A DNA stretch of 64,000 bases from Maricaulis salignorans (GTDB taxonomy: Bacteria; Pseudomonadota; Alphaproteobacteria; Caulobacterales; Aquidulcibacteraceae), in contig CAMDDL010000002.1 in NCBI GenBank assembly GCA_945891505.1, positions 105,029 through 169,028 of the forward strand, read 5' to 3'. The notes beneath the pieces were generated by a model, which did no database searches, was not told the DNA's origin, and was given only the letters and a program-made list of their open reading frames with translations. Made by a program: the position numbers and the translations under genes. Position 1 is the first letter of the stretch; each line of letters opens with the position of its first letter. Shown here piece after piece: positions 8,812 to 18,592 of this stretch.

Positions 8812-10395
8812 TCATGCCGCACTCCCATGCACATACCATTTGGGATGATCGACTTTGCCGGGCAGGCCTTGGCGGTAGAGCCAAAAGCGACGCCCCTCAA
8901 TCGTCTCAATGCGATAATAGTCGCGGTCATGGGTCTCACCACAGGCAATACGTTCTGGCCCTTCGGCGCACGCAACTTTGAAGGCTAAAGCGCGCCAGCG
9001 AAACAGGCGGGGTGGGCCGTCTGGCACCTCGGCAATGGCATCAATCGGTTCGGCACGCTCCAACAGCAAAGCGGGGCGACGCGCCGCCAAAGCTTCGGGG
9101 AAGCGGCTGACCTGTGGCCGTCTATCGGCAACAGCCACAGGGCGAACGGCCTGTTCGGGCACCCAATGGGCCACCGCCTCCATCCGCGTCACCCGTCCAG
9201 CGCCTAAACGGGCGGATAGGCGGTCGGCTAGGCGATGTAGGGCATCGGCGCTGGCCAAGGCAGCAGCAGCGACTGGGTCCAAGTCCATGACTTGGCCCTC
9301 CAGAACTTCCACCACGGGCGCACAAATCTCAACCAGATCAACTCCAAAGCCCAGATCAAGCCCAGCCCCATTGGCCTCTGCCTCAATCCGTTCACACAAG
9401 ACCTTTGTCCATAAAACCGCATCGCGATGGGCGCGCCCGGATCCGCCAACAAGCTGTAAGACGACCCCATCAACACGATAGAGATTTAGAACCAAACGGC
9501 GTGCGCCTTCATTATAGGAGTCCAAAAGCGTGCATATCTCCCCCGCAGCCTTCGCCCCCGCCAGCTCAAGGCCATGGCGGGTCATCAATGGTTCGGCCAA
9601 GCGCAGGCGGATGCGCCGCGGGATGATCTCGGCAACCGGATCAATGGCCTCTTCCTCAAGCCCACGAGCCCGGTCCAAGGCACGCACCAGATCAATTCCG
9701 AACCGCCGGGCCAAAGCCGCCGACGATTGGGTGGCGACTTGGCCAATGGTTTTCAAGCCTAAGGCCCGCAAGCCTGTGGTCGTACCGTTTGGCAGGCGCA
9801 AAGCCTCAACCGGCAAAGCCCCCACCAAGGCACGTAAAGCCGCGCCATCCGGGGCACTTAAGCCATGGCGCGCCTCTGGCGCAAAGCGTGCCAAAGCAAA
9901 GGCTGCGCCGGGTGTGGCGGCACAAGCTGCACGCGCCGTCAGGCCTAAAGCCCGCATTTTGATGACCATATCGGCCAGCATGGCGGCCTCTCCACCAAAC
10001 AAATGGGCGCAGCCAGTGATGTCGAGGAAAAGCGCATGGGTACCTTCAAGCCCTTTGACTGGCGCACAATATGGGCTCCACCGCATGGCCCAGCGTGCCA
10101 AAGCGGTCAGATCCTCGCCCTCCCCCACGGGGTCACTGTCGGCAACACAAACATCTGGCACTAAGGCCTTCGCCCCAGCCAGCATCATGCCTGAGGATAG
10201 ACCTGCCTCTTGCGCGGCACGATTGAGGGCAATGAGGCGGATTCCCCCTGCACTGCGCGCAACTGTCGCACAGGGTTTGGACCGCGAGAAACCAGCCCCC
10301 TCTGCTTTAAGCCCCTTCGCCTTAAGCAGAGAGGCGGTGCGGCTGAGGCGATCGGTTGGCCAACGTGGCAGGCTGATACAGGCAATGCGTCGCAT
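8812..10395 (-). CDS. imuB: ImuB, catalytically dead Y-family polymerase homologue
   Basis: A 527-residue Y-family-like protein that acts as the adaptor of the ImuABC mutasome, linking DnaE2 to the sliding clamp. The N-terminus ACISLPRWPTDRLSR replaces the acidic polymerase motif, and the second catalytic motif reads LFLDITGCAHLFGGE, as is typical of inactive ImuB. The C-terminal segment ends in YYRIETIEGRRFWLYRQG. I could not point to a clear clamp-binding motif. Three ATGs in a row occur at 10401, 10398 and 10395. The last is best placed after GGAG. The start lies inside the 3' end of imuA (overlap about 74 bases), so the two are likely translationally coupled. Confidence 0.93.
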   Translation of the reverse strand: MRRIACISLPRWPTDRLSRTASLLKAKGLKAEGAGFSRSKPCATVARSAGGIRLIALNRAAQEAGLSSGMMLAGAKALVPDVCVADSDPVGEGEDLTALARWAMRWSPYCAPVKGLEGTHALFLDITGCAHLFGGEAAMLADMVIKMRALGLTARAACAATPGAAFALARFAPEARHGLSAPDGAALRALVGALPVEALRLPNGTTTGLRALGLKTIGQVATQSSAALARRFGIDLVRALDRARGLEEEAIDPVAEIIPRRIRLRLAEPLMTRHGLELAGAKAAGEICTLLDSYNEGARRLVLNLYRVDGVVLQLVGGSGRAHRDAVLWTKVLCERIEAEANGAGLDLGFGVDLVEICAPVVEVLEGQVMDLDPVAAAALASADALHRLADRLSARLGAGRVTRMEAVAHWVPEQAVRPVAVADRRPQVSRFPEALAARRPALLLERAEPIDAIAEVPDGPPRLFRWRALAFKVACAEGPERIACGETHDRDYYRIETIEGRRFWLYRQGLPGKVDHPKWYVHGSAA

Positions 10396-11092
10396 CATCA
10401 TACTCCAAATCAAAGGATTGTGGACGCGCGCCACTGCGGGCACGCTCAAGGTGAAGTCTCCACGCTGGGGGCCCAAGCCCCGGCAGCGCCGTGCCCAGCG
10501 CCACAGGTCGGCATGGGCGACTGGCCAGAACCAGTCGTGCACGCGCTGGCGCAAAAGCAGAGGTGCGTAAGCCTTGAACAGCCAAAACCAAGCTATGGGC
10601 CTGCTCTGCCGCCAATTGGACCCGCCGTGCACCGGCAAGACTAAAGCCGGCTTTGGGACCAGACACAGCCAAAACACCGGCCAAGCCAAAGGTTCGTGCT
10701 GCATCCTCCAGACAGGCATGAAAGCCCTTCACATCCGGCGCACGCACCAACAAAATACGGGAGGGACACACGCCGAGCTTCTGCAAACCCGGACCATAAA
10801 GTTGCCCCCAAGCAGGCCCCCACCCCTGCCCGCGACTGGTATCTTCAATCACCACCAGATCACCCGAGCGCTGTTGCAGCGCCTTAGCCATACAGGCGAA
10901 AGCAAAGTGCAGACTGGCTGGCTCATCCATGAAAGCGGCAGGAACCACTTCGGTCACACCACCCAAAGCCAACCCGCCGCCCAAGGCCGCATCCAACTTG
11001 TCTGCGCCTGTTGGTAAACAGCTTAACGCCGGGCGACCCTCTGTTTCGATGGCCCGTATCTGGGTACGCAACGTGGTCAAATCCGGTCTCAT
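10322..11092 (-). CDS. imuA: ImuA, SOS mutagenesis accessory protein
   Basis: A 256-residue RecA-like protein of the ImuA family. It lies first in the imuA-imuB-dnaE2 cassette, which carries out damage-induced mutagenesis in many alphaproteobacteria. Typical segments are LPTGADKLDAALGGGLALGGVTEV near the N-terminus, RILLVRAPDVKGFHACLEDAART in the middle, and WRLHLERARSGARPQSFDLEYDD near the end. ImuA interacts with RecA and ImuB in studied species. A LexA box lies about 34 bases upstream of the ATG (11126-11140), which explains induction by DNA damage. Confidence 0.93.
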   Translation of the reverse strand: MRPDLTTLRTQIRAIETEGRPALSCLPTGADKLDAALGGGLALGGVTEVVPAAFMDEPASLHFAFACMAKALQQRSGDLVVIEDTSRGQGWGPAWGQLYGPGLQKLGVCPSRILLVRAPDVKGFHACLEDAARTFGLAGVLAVSGPKAGFSLAGARRVQLAAEQAHSLVLAVQGLRTSAFAPARARLVLASRPCRPVALGTALPGLGPPAWRLHLERARSGARPQSFDLEYDDATHCLYQPATLANRSPQPHRLSA

Positions 11093-11125
11093 GGCTGAAG
11101 ATCACACACCTTTTCCATTCCTTAT

Positions 11126-11140
11126 GTTCTTGATTTGTTC
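11126..11140 (-). promoter_or_regulatory. LexA (SOS) box before imuA-imuB-dnaE2
   Basis: GTTCTTGATTTGTTC fits the alphaproteobacterial LexA consensus GTTC-N7-GTTC exactly. It lies about 34 bases upstream of the imuA ATG at 11092, where bound LexA would block the promoter. It also lies about 190 bases before the rightward hybrid kinase gene, which is probably too far to matter. Confidence 0.88.
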
Positions 11141-11159
11141 TAATCACGAAGACGCCGAT

Positions 11160-11169
11160 GAGTCGAGTC
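11160..11169. promoter_or_regulatory. Two adjacent GANTC sites upstream of the hybrid kinase and imuA
   Basis: GAGTCGAGTC at 11160-11169 gives two back-to-back GANTC sites, the sequence methylated by CcrM in Caulobacter-type bacteria. They lie between divergent imuA and the hybrid kinase gene. No ccrM gene is in the window, so methylation here is an inference from the likely taxonomy. Confidence 0.35.
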
Positions 11170-11332
11170 GGAAATCTGGTATCTTCCCGTCATACGTCCG
11201 GTAATGACGTAAACTATGGGTGCGCTCTGGGTGTTGACACTGCAAATCGCCAAGAAAGGTCTCGAACCGGTAATTTAACCCAACGGAAACACCATTCAGT
11301 CTATATATCACCCCATTCTCTAGGATGGCCGC

Positions 11333-14269
11333 ATGAAATCGATCCCCAGGCTACTGACAGTGACGTTTGCCATTCTGCTTCTAGCAGCGGCTTCGGCATG
11401 GCAGTTTGCCTCCTATCGCGACATCAACACGCGCCAGATTTTGTTCACCGAAGCCACCGGTGAGATCAATCGGATCGACGAAGTCCTGACCATGTCCGCG
11501 CTCATGCATGCCACGACAGCCGACCCAAATTGGGCACAGCGTTACGAAGAAAATACGCCCCTTCTTGAAGCAGCCATAGTCAAGGCCATGTCCATCGGCC
11601 CAGCGGGGGTGAAGGAAAACCTCGACGCAGTCGAACTGGCGAACACCAAGCTTATCGATCTTGAACGCCTGTCCTTTGCTTTGGTGGCCGATGGCAAGAA
11701 AGAAGATGGCCTAGCCATTCTGTCCTCGCAAGATTATGCCAATCTGAAAGCCACTTATAACCAAGAAATCAAGAAAGCGCTTGAAGATGGCTCGTCAGAT
11801 ATCAAAGCCGCGAAAGAAAGTACCCAGACTGGGCTTCTCAGCACCATCATTCTGATAGGTATTGCCTTCATTTTAATTTTCGAACTTTGGAGGCAGGATC
11901 GAGAAAACACCCAAAAAGATAAAATCCGCTATCGGGAGTTTGCGCGCTTTGCCGAGTTGGCCCGCAACCCTGTCGTGCAAACCAATCAAAAGGGCGAATG
12001 CACTTGGGTCAATGACGCGTATCTTGCCCTTTCTGGCTATAGTCGCGACGAGGTAATTGGCAAAAAGCCAAGCCAACTGACCTTCTGTCCAGAAACCGAT
12101 ACGCTGGAAGTGGCAAGACTGATCGAAGCCATGAATCGGGGTGAAGCCGCCACTGCAACGCTCCTAAACCGCAGTAAGACGGGCCGGATGTATTGGATCA
12201 ATATGGACGTCCAACCCCTGTTCGACGAGCACGGGCAGTTGGAAGGCTTCCAAGCGATCGAAACCGAGGTCACCGATCTGGTCGAAGCCCAGCGCCGTGC
12301 CGATGATGCCTTGGCGAATCTCAACGCCTATCAATCCGCACTCGACGAGCATTCGATCATCGCCGTGGCGGATCAATTTGGCCATATTGAATTTGTTAAT
12401 GACCGCTATTGTGAAATCAGCGGTTATTCGCGCGAAGAACTGATCGGAAAAAGTTATAAGTCCGTTCAATTGGACATGCATGATCCATCCTATTTCCAAA
12501 CGATGCGGGACACGATTAACGCTGGCAACTCCTGGCGTGGCGAAGTCTGCAACCGGGCTAAGGATGGGTCGCTGTTTTGGGTCGATGCAACGGTTGTGCC
12601 ATTGCCCGCCACCCAGACGAACAAGCCACGCTTCGTGAGCATGCTTTACGACATCACCGAGCGCAAACGTACTGAAATTGAGCTCAAAGAGGCCCTGAGC
12701 CAATCATCCACCTTTTTTGACGTGTCGTCTGAATTGCTCGCCATTTTCGACCATCAGGGAAAAGCCGTAAGACTCAGCAAGGCTGCCGAAAAAATCATTG
12801 GTCGATCTGAACAAGACTTGATTGGTCGGTCAACGACTGACTTTATCCATCCCGATGATGAAGAGCACACCGCAAAAGCCATGCAAAAGCTCTTAGACAC
12901 CGGCGAGTTGGATAATTTTGTAGCCCGCTACATCCATCCAAACGGCGAAGTCCGCAGCGTTGAGTGGCGATCCAAAATTGTTGGCGACTTCATCTACGCC
13001 ACGGCACGCGATGTGACCGAACGCTTGGCGACCGAAGCTGAATTGCTGGCCGCACGCGAACAAGCCGAAGCTGCCAATCGCGCCAAGAGTAGCTTCCTAG
13101 CCAATATGAGCCACGAGATCCGCACCCCCTTAAATGGGGTAATCGGGGTGGTTGGGGCATTGTCCCGCACTAATTTAACGCACAACCAGCGCGAAATGGT
13201 CGACCTCATTCAGTCGTCTGGAGAAACGTTGGAACTTCTTTTGTCGGATATTCTCGATGTCTCGAAAATTGAAGCGGGCAAGTTTACCTTGCAGCCCGAG
13301 CCTTTTGACCTACGCGAAACCATAGAGGCGACAGCGCAAGTCATGGGTATACGGGCTAAGGAAAAAGGCCTTGGATTCCATGTCAAATTTGGCCCTGGTA
13401 CCGAAGGTCTGTTTGAAGGCGATGGCGTACGGGTCAAGCAAATCGTATCGAACCTAGCCTCCAACGCGGTAAAATTCACCCAAAAAGGTCAAATCGACAT
13501 CAGCATCGCAGCGACGGACAAGGCGGATGGATCGTGCGATGTGATGATCAGCGTCAAGGACACAGGGATTGGCTTTGACGAACAGACCAAGCAACGGTTG
13601 TTCACCCGGTTCGTACAAGCCGATGCGTCCATTACTAAAAACTTCGGCGGAACAGGCTTAGGCTTATCGATCTGCCGCACCTTAACCGACATGATGGGCG
13701 GGCAATTCCTAGTCACCTCTGAGGCCGGGATCGGGAGCCTATTCTCCGTCATACTGCCCTTGCCACGGGTAAAGCTAGAAGCTGCTCAGACCGGCGTAAA
13801 CGCTGCGCCGAGCGAGACCGTCTCCGGCCACTTGCCGCACGTAGCAAGCCGATCGATCCTGTTGGCGGAAGATCATCTTGTTAATCAGCGGGTGATCGCG
13901 ATGATCCTTGAGCCCCATGGCATCGCCTTGACGATCGCCCAGAATGGAGCAGAGGCCGTTGAAATGTGGCAAAATGCACATTTTGATCTTGTGCTGATGG
14001 ACATGCAAATGCCAATTATGGATGGCCTATCAGCGACAAAGCGAATCCGCGAGATTGAACGCAGCGACGGCCTGCGGCGCACGCCCATCGCCATGGTCAG
14101 CGCCAATGCGATGAAGGAACATATCACGCAATCTTTTTGGGCCGGCTGTGACTTCCACATCGCCAAGCCTGTCACGCCCGAATCCCTACTCAAGGGCATT
14201 GATGCGACGCTTGAGGCATGTGAGACCAGCGAACAAGCTGCCTCAGGCACGGCCAAAAACTTAGCCTAA
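11333..14269 (+). CDS. Membrane hybrid histidine kinase with three PAS domains and a receiver
   Basis: A 978-residue sensor. Membrane helices lie at about 6-24 and 166-184 and enclose a periplasmic helical domain. Three PAS domains follow (about 205-315, 335-450 and 462-570), the first two with the NDAYLALSGYS and NDRYCEISGYS core pattern. A coiled linker leads to a HisKA domain (FLANMSHEIRTPLNG, phospho-acceptor H594). The HATPase domain shows NLASNAVKFT, DTGIGFD and GGTGLGLSI. The C-terminal receiver has D890 in LVLMDMQMPIMDG and the conserved Lys in AKPV. No phosphotransfer domain or paired regulator is adjacent. The signal is unknown. The gene diverges from imuA. Confidence 0.92.
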   Translation: MKSIPRLLTVTFAILLLAAASAWQFASYRDINTRQILFTEATGEINRIDEVLTMSALMHATTADPNWAQRYEENTPLLEAAIVKAMSIGPAGVKENLDAVELANTKLIDLERLSFALVADGKKEDGLAILSSQDYANLKATYNQEIKKALEDGSSDIKAAKESTQTGLLSTIILIGIAFILIFELWRQDRENTQKDKIRYREFARFAELARNPVVQTNQKGECTWVNDAYLALSGYSRDEVIGKKPSQLTFCPETDTLEVARLIEAMNRGEAATATLLNRSKTGRMYWINMDVQPLFDEHGQLEGFQAIETEVTDLVEAQRRADDALANLNAYQSALDEHSIIAVADQFGHIEFVNDRYCEISGYSREELIGKSYKSVQLDMHDPSYFQTMRDTINAGNSWRGEVCNRAKDGSLFWVDATVVPLPATQTNKPRFVSMLYDITERKRTEIELKEALSQSSTFFDVSSELLAIFDHQGKAVRLSKAAEKIIGRSEQDLIGRSTTDFIHPDDEEHTAKAMQKLLDTGELDNFVARYIHPNGEVRSVEWRSKIVGDFIYATARDVTERLATEAELLAAREQAEAANRAKSSFLANMSHEIRTPLNGVIGVVGALSRTNLTHNQREMVDLIQSSGETLELLLSDILDVSKIEAGKFTLQPEPFDLRETIEATAQVMGIRAKEKGLGFHVKFGPGTEGLFEGDGVRVKQIVSNLASNAVKFTQKGQIDISIAATDKADGSCDVMISVKDTGIGFDEQTKQRLFTRFVQADASITKNFGGTGLGLSICRTLTDMMGGQFLVTSEAGIGSLFSVILPLPRVKLEAAQTGVNAAPSETVSGHLPHVASRSILLAEDHLVNQRVIAMILEPHGIALTIAQNGAEAVEMWQNAHFDLVLMDMQMPIMDGLSATKRIREIERSDGLRRTPIAMVSANAMKEHITQSFWAGCDFHIAKPVTPESLLKGIDATLEACETSEQAASGTAKNLA

Positions 14270-14280
14270 ACTGAGTGAGA

Positions 14281-14814
14281 TCAGAACGGGATATCGTCCT
14301 CAAGGTCCGCCGCAAATGAGCGCTTCTCGCCCTGAACAGCCCGTGGTGCAGAGGATCCGCCGCCGAAGCTGCCGCCATTGCCGCCGCCGCTACTACCGCC
14401 CATAGAACGACCGCCGCCAAATCCGCCTTCTGAACGATCTTCGACCATGTCGCCACCGCCAGAACGGCCATCAAGGATGGTGATTTCACCTTTGAACCGG
14501 CCAATAACCACTTCCGTGGAATAACGCTTTTGGCCAGCTTGATCGGTCCACTCTCGGGTCTGCAATTGGCCTTCAACATAGACCTTGCTGCCTTTTTTGA
14601 CGTAATTCTCAACGACCTTCACCAGATTGTCGTTACGCACAACAACACGATGCCATTCGGTCTTTTCTTTCTTCTCGCCGGTTGCTTTGTCGTTCCAGCG
14701 CTCACTGGTCGCGACAGAAAACTCCGCGATGCGATCGCCTGATGGAAAGGACTTGATCTCCGGGTCGCGACCCAAATTTCCAACCAAGATCACTTTGTTC
14801 ACGCTGCCCGCCAT
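14281..14814 (-). CDS. ssb: Single-stranded DNA-binding protein
   Basis: A 177-residue SSB. The OB fold covers about residues 1-110 ([20 protein letters not shown], then [22 protein letters not shown]). A glycine-rich flexible linker follows, and the protein ends with the acidic tip DLEDDIPF that binds partner proteins. It protects single-stranded DNA in replication, repair and recombination. It diverges from uvrA, the classic arrangement, and a LexA box sits in the shared intergenic region. It converges with the hybrid kinase gene, leaving 11 bases between their ends. Confidence 0.97.
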   Translation of the reverse strand: MAGSVNKVILVGNLGRDPEIKSFPSGDRIAEFSVATSERWNDKATGEKKEKTEWHRVVVRNDNLVKVVENYVKKGSKVYVEGQLQTREWTDQAGQKRYSTEVVIGRFKGEITILDGRSGGGDMVEDRSEGGFGGGRSMGGSSGGGNGGSFGGGSSAPRAVQGEKRSFAADLEDDIPF

Positions 14815-14991
14815 TGCCCTTACTCCGTCTTTTTACCGCTGGCGACGCATCCTGTCGCGCCTCGGCATCGTATCTATTTAAACTGACGCTACAGGTCTCA
14901 TGCCCAAACCAGAAGAGAGGGGCGACACTCAAACCGCCTCGCCTTGTGGATAAGCATGTAAAACTGTGCATGCCGTGGACAAGCGTATGAT

Positions 14992-15006
14992 GTTCACATA
15001 ATGTTC
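14992..15006 (+). promoter_or_regulatory. LexA (SOS) box between ssb and uvrA
   Basis: GTTCACATAATGTTC matches GTTC-N7-GTTC exactly. It is 93 bases upstream of the uvrA ATG and 177 bases upstream of the divergent ssb ATG. Control of uvrA is therefore the better supported role; an effect on ssb is possible. Confidence 0.85.
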
Positions 15007-15099
15007 TATTCGTCAAGCTGGTTCGCACGCGCTAATCAGGGCAACATTGTTTTTACCCTGGGGCTTATGGCTCTGGGGTTTGCGTAATCAAGGTCACAC

Positions 15100-18018
15100 A
15101 TGTCTGAATCGCCTGTTATCCGTGTGCGTGGTGCGCGCGAACACAATTTGAAGAATGTCACAGTAGAGATCCCCCGCGGTGAATTGGTGGTTATCACAGG
15201 CCTGTCTGGGTCCGGCAAAAGCTCTCTCGCCTTTGATACGATCTATGCTGAAGGCCAAAGACGTTATGTCGAAAGCCTGTCAGCCTATGCGCGACAATTC
15301 CTAGAGCTGATGCAAAAGCCGGATATGGACTCGATTGAAGGCTTGTCGCCTGCCATCTCGATTGAGCAGAAGACGACTTCGAAGAACCCGCGTTCAACAG
15401 TTGGCACGGTGACCGAGATTTATGACTACATGCGTCTGTTGTGGGCCCGCATTGGGGTGCCCTATTCGCCTGCAACTGGCCTGCCTATTGAGAGCCAGAC
15501 GGTCAGCCAGATGGTGGACAAAATTACCGTCCTGCCAGAAGGCACCCGTCTGTTCCTGTTGGCACCAGTGGTGCGCGGCAGGAAGGGTGAGTTTAAGACC
15601 GAATTCAAAAGCTGGATCAAGCAAGGCTTTGTGCGCGCGAAGATCAATGGCGAGTATTTTGAGCTTGAGAATGCCCCTGATCTCGACAAGAAACTGAAGC
15701 ATGACATTGATGTCGTGGTTGATCGCATTGCAGTTCGTTCAGGCATAGAACAACGTCTGGCAGAGGGTTTTGAGACCTGCTTGCGCTTGGCGGATGGCAT
15801 TGCACTTGCTGAATTTGCCGATGAGAAGGATGAAAAAGGCGTCGCACGGCGGATGCTGTTTTCAGCGAAATTTGCCTGTCCGGTGTCCGGCTTTACCATC
15901 CCAGAGATTGAGCCACGCCTATTTTCGTTCAACAATCCCTTTGGTGCCTGCCCGACATGCGACGGCTTGGGCGTGCAGCTCAAGTTTGACCAAGAGTTGG
16001 TGGTACCCGATTCCAGCAAGACCCTGAATGACGGCGTTATTGCACCTTGGGCCAAGGGGGCATCACCGCTCTATACCCAAACCTTACAAGCTTTGGCCCG
16101 TCATGCCGAAGTAGCACTGACAACACCTTGGACGAAACTTCCCGAAAGCTTTCAAAAGCTTGTGCTCTATGGATCGGGCACGGAGAAGGTAAAGTTCGTC
16201 TATGATGATGGCGCGCGGCGGTATGAAACTACCAAGACCTTTGAAGGCGTTATCCCCAATCTAGAACGGCGCTGGCGCGAGACAGACTCGGCTTGGTCGC
16301 GGGAGGAGTTGGGCCGCTATCAATCCGCACAGAAATGCCCAACCTGCGACGGCAAGCGCCTGAAACCCGAAGCACTCGCTGTGCGCGTCGGGGGCGAAGA
16401 TGTCTCAGTGGTATCCTCTCGTTCGATCCGGGGTGCCCGTGATTGGTTTGTCGATTTAGAAGGCCGCCTGACCCCCAAAGAATTAGAAATTGGGACCCGA
16501 GTTTTGAAAGAGATCAAAGAACGCCTGCGCTTCTTGGTCGATGTCGGGTTGGACTATCTCACTTTGCATCGTGGTTCGGCGACCCTTTCAGGTGGCGAGA
16601 GCCAGCGCATCCGACTGGCCAGCCAAATTGGCTCGGGGCTTACAGGCGTGCTCTATGTTCTGGATGAACCCAGCATCGGGCTGCATCAGCGCGACAATAC
16701 GCGTCTGCTCACCTCGCTCAAAGGACTACGCGACCTCGGCAATAGCGTCATCGTGGTTGAGCATGATGAAGAAGCGATTCTGACAGCAGACCATGTCCTC
16801 GACATGGGGCCGCTAGCCGGAATTCATGGCGGCCAAGTCGTCGCCCAAGGCAAGCCAGCCGATATTGAAGCGACCAAGGGCAGCCTGACTGGGGCTTATT
16901 TGCGCGGGGAAAAGTCCATCCCCATCCCGCCTAAGCGTCGTCGTCGCAATCCCAAGAAGTTCCTTCGCATCGAAGGGGCAACAGGCAATAATCTCAAAAA
17001 TGTCTCGGTCGATATTCCACTGGGAATTTTCACCTGCGTGACGGGTGTTTCAGGCGGCGGCAAATCCACCCTAATTCTCGAGACGATCTACAAGGCCCTC
17101 GCCCGTCGCTTAAATGGGGCGAATGAAGTACCGGGTCCGCATAAGGCATTGGAAGGTCTGCACCACCTCGACAAGGTGATTGATATTGACCAGAGCCCGA
17201 TTGGCCGCACGCCGCGGTCCAATCCTGCTACTTATACCGGCGCCTTTGGTCCAATCCGTGATTGGTTTGCTGCGCTGCCAGAGTCAAAAGCGCGCGGCTA
17301 TGGCCCAGGCCGGTTCAGCTTCAACGTCAAAGGTGGCCGCTGTGAAGCCTGCCAAGGCGACGGCGTACAAAAGATTGAAATGCACTTCTTGCCAGACGTC
17401 TATGTCACCTGTGACGTCTGCCATGGCCAACGCTATAATCGCGAGACGTTAGAAGTCACCTATCGCAACAAATCTATCGCGCAAGTTTTGGACATGACGG
17501 TGGATGAGGCAGCAGGCTTCTTCCAAGCCGTGCCCTCCATTCGCGACAAGATGGAGACTTTGGTGCGGGTCGGCCTAGGCTATGTCAAAGTCGGCCAGCA
17601 AGCAACCACCCTGTCCGGCGGAGAAGCCCAGCGGGTGAAACTTTCCAAGGAATTGTCCCGCCGCGCTACGGGACGAACGCTCTATATTCTCGATGAGCCC
17701 ACCACCGGTCTGCATTTTGAAGATACGCGTAAGCTGTTGGAAGTTCTGCAAGAATTGGTGGATCAGGGCAATAGTGTCTTGGTTATTGAGCATAATTTGG
17801 ACGTGATCAAAACAGCCGATTGGCTGATTGATCTGGGACCTGAAGGCGGCGACGGCGGTGGCTTGATTGTCGCTGAAGGTACTCCTGAAGAGGTGGCCTT
17901 GGTCGCAGGCTCCTGGACCGGTCGCTACTTGAAAGAGACCTTGCTCAAACACGAAGAACGCCGCCTAGCCCAAGCCGAACGAATGGCCCACGAGGCAAAA
18001 GTGGAGGCTAAAGCTTAG
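15100..18018 (+). CDS. uvrA: Excinuclease ABC subunit A
   Basis: A 972-residue UvrA, the damage-recognition ATPase of nucleotide excision repair, which hands lesions to UvrB. Two ABC modules are visible. The first has Walker [15 protein letters not shown], signature [12 protein letters not shown] and Walker [12 protein letters not shown]. The second has [26 protein letters not shown] and [11 protein letters not shown]. Cysteine clusters for zinc include [22 protein letters not shown], and [10 protein letters not shown] with [10 protein letters not shown]. The length is normal. It is very probably LexA-controlled through the box at 14992-15006. Confidence 0.98.
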   Translation: MSESPVIRVRGAREHNLKNVTVEIPRGELVVITGLSGSGKSSLAFDTIYAEGQRRYVESLSAYARQFLELMQKPDMDSIEGLSPAISIEQKTTSKNPRSTVGTVTEIYDYMRLLWARIGVPYSPATGLPIESQTVSQMVDKITVLPEGTRLFLLAPVVRGRKGEFKTEFKSWIKQGFVRAKINGEYFELENAPDLDKKLKHDIDVVVDRIAVRSGIEQRLAEGFETCLRLADGIALAEFADEKDEKGVARRMLFSAKFACPVSGFTIPEIEPRLFSFNNPFGACPTCDGLGVQLKFDQELVVPDSSKTLNDGVIAPWAKGASPLYTQTLQALARHAEVALTTPWTKLPESFQKLVLYGSGTEKVKFVYDDGARRYETTKTFEGVIPNLERRWRETDSAWSREELGRYQSAQKCPTCDGKRLKPEALAVRVGGEDVSVVSSRSIRGARDWFVDLEGRLTPKELEIGTRVLKEIKERLRFLVDVGLDYLTLHRGSATLSGGESQRIRLASQIGSGLTGVLYVLDEPSIGLHQRDNTRLLTSLKGLRDLGNSVIVVEHDEEAILTADHVLDMGPLAGIHGGQVVAQGKPADIEATKGSLTGAYLRGEKSIPIPPKRRRRNPKKFLRIEGATGNNLKNVSVDIPLGIFTCVTGVSGGGKSTLILETIYKALARRLNGANEVPGPHKALEGLHHLDKVIDIDQSPIGRTPRSNPATYTGAFGPIRDWFAALPESKARGYGPGRFSFNVKGGRCEACQGDGVQKIEMHFLPDVYVTCDVCHGQRYNRETLEVTYRNKSIAQVLDMTVDEAAGFFQAVPSIRDKMETLVRVGLGYVKVGQQATTLSGGEAQRVKLSKELSRRATGRTLYILDEPTTGLHFEDTRKLLEVLQELVDQGNSVLVIEHNLDVIKTADWLIDLGPEGGDGGGLIVAEGTPEEVALVAGSWTGRYLKETLLKHEERRLAQAERMAHEAKVEAKA

Positions 18019-18115
18019 GGGGATATTTCGGGCCCACCGTCGCGTGAACACAATCCGGGCAAATTGTGCGAACCCACTCAAAGGTTTGCTAAGGCAAAGG
18101 CCTTACACTCGCACA

Positions 18116-18532
18116 ATGGTAACTAATTATCTTCATGCCCTGACCCATATGCTGGACATAACGGGGCGTATGAGCCGACGTGCTTATTGGTATTTTCTCT
18201 TGATGGTGCTGGCGCTGAGTTGCGTGGCAATTTCGGTCGATAGCGCTGTCCTCTTATCTGCCCTCACCGATGGCACGCCAGAGCTCAAGATCGGCACCAT
18301 GACCATGACCTTTGGGGCCTTACATGCCTTGCCGATTTTTTCGGCTAGCTTCCGTCGTCTGCACGATATCGGCAAGTCTGGCTTTTGGATCGTCTTGAAC
18401 CTTGTGCCCTTTGTCGGCAGCCTGATTCTATTTTCTTGGTATGCAAGGCCCAGCGCACTTGACAGTGTTCATGGCGAAGCCCCGCGTGAGCGGCTCTCGC
18501 GGCCAAATTGGGCAGACCGCACGCAATTCTAA
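18116..18532 (+). CDS. DUF805 inner-membrane protein
   Basis: A protein of 138 residues from the chosen ATG, with about three to four membrane helices. The family hallmark RRLHDIGKSGFW is present, and the N-terminal GRMSRRAYWYFLL matches the usual start of DUF805 proteins. The frame is open upstream to 18044, but the preceding residues do not fit the family. No strong ribosome site precedes the ATG at 18116. Members are small membrane proteins of unknown function. It lies 97 bases after uvrA on the same strand and may be read through from it. Confidence 0.78.
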   Translation: MVTNYLHALTHMLDITGRMSRRAYWYFLLMVLALSCVAISVDSAVLLSALTDGTPELKIGTMTMTFGALHALPIFSASFRRLHDIGKSGFWIVLNLVPFVGSLILFSWYARPSALDSVHGEAPRERLSRPNWADRTQF

Positions 18533-18539
18533 ATGACAA

Positions 18540-18571
18540 AAAAGGGCAGCGCCACACGGGCCCGCCCTTTT
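18540..18571. terminator. Bidirectional terminator between the DUF805 gene and glnK
   Basis: AAAAGGGC at 18540-18547 pairs with GCCCTTTT at 18564-18571 around a 16-base loop, itself GC-rich. The arms supply a U-tract on either strand. It lies between two convergent genes, exactly where a shared intrinsic terminator is expected. Confidence 0.75.
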
Positions 18572-18592
18572 GATTTAAGCCATTAGCTGACC

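Noticed and set aside
9530..10570. Long plus-strand open frame of 346 codons opposite imuB
   Set aside because: It is a shadow of imuB: very Arg/Ala/Ser/Pro-rich with no motifs, while the minus strand encodes a clear ImuB.
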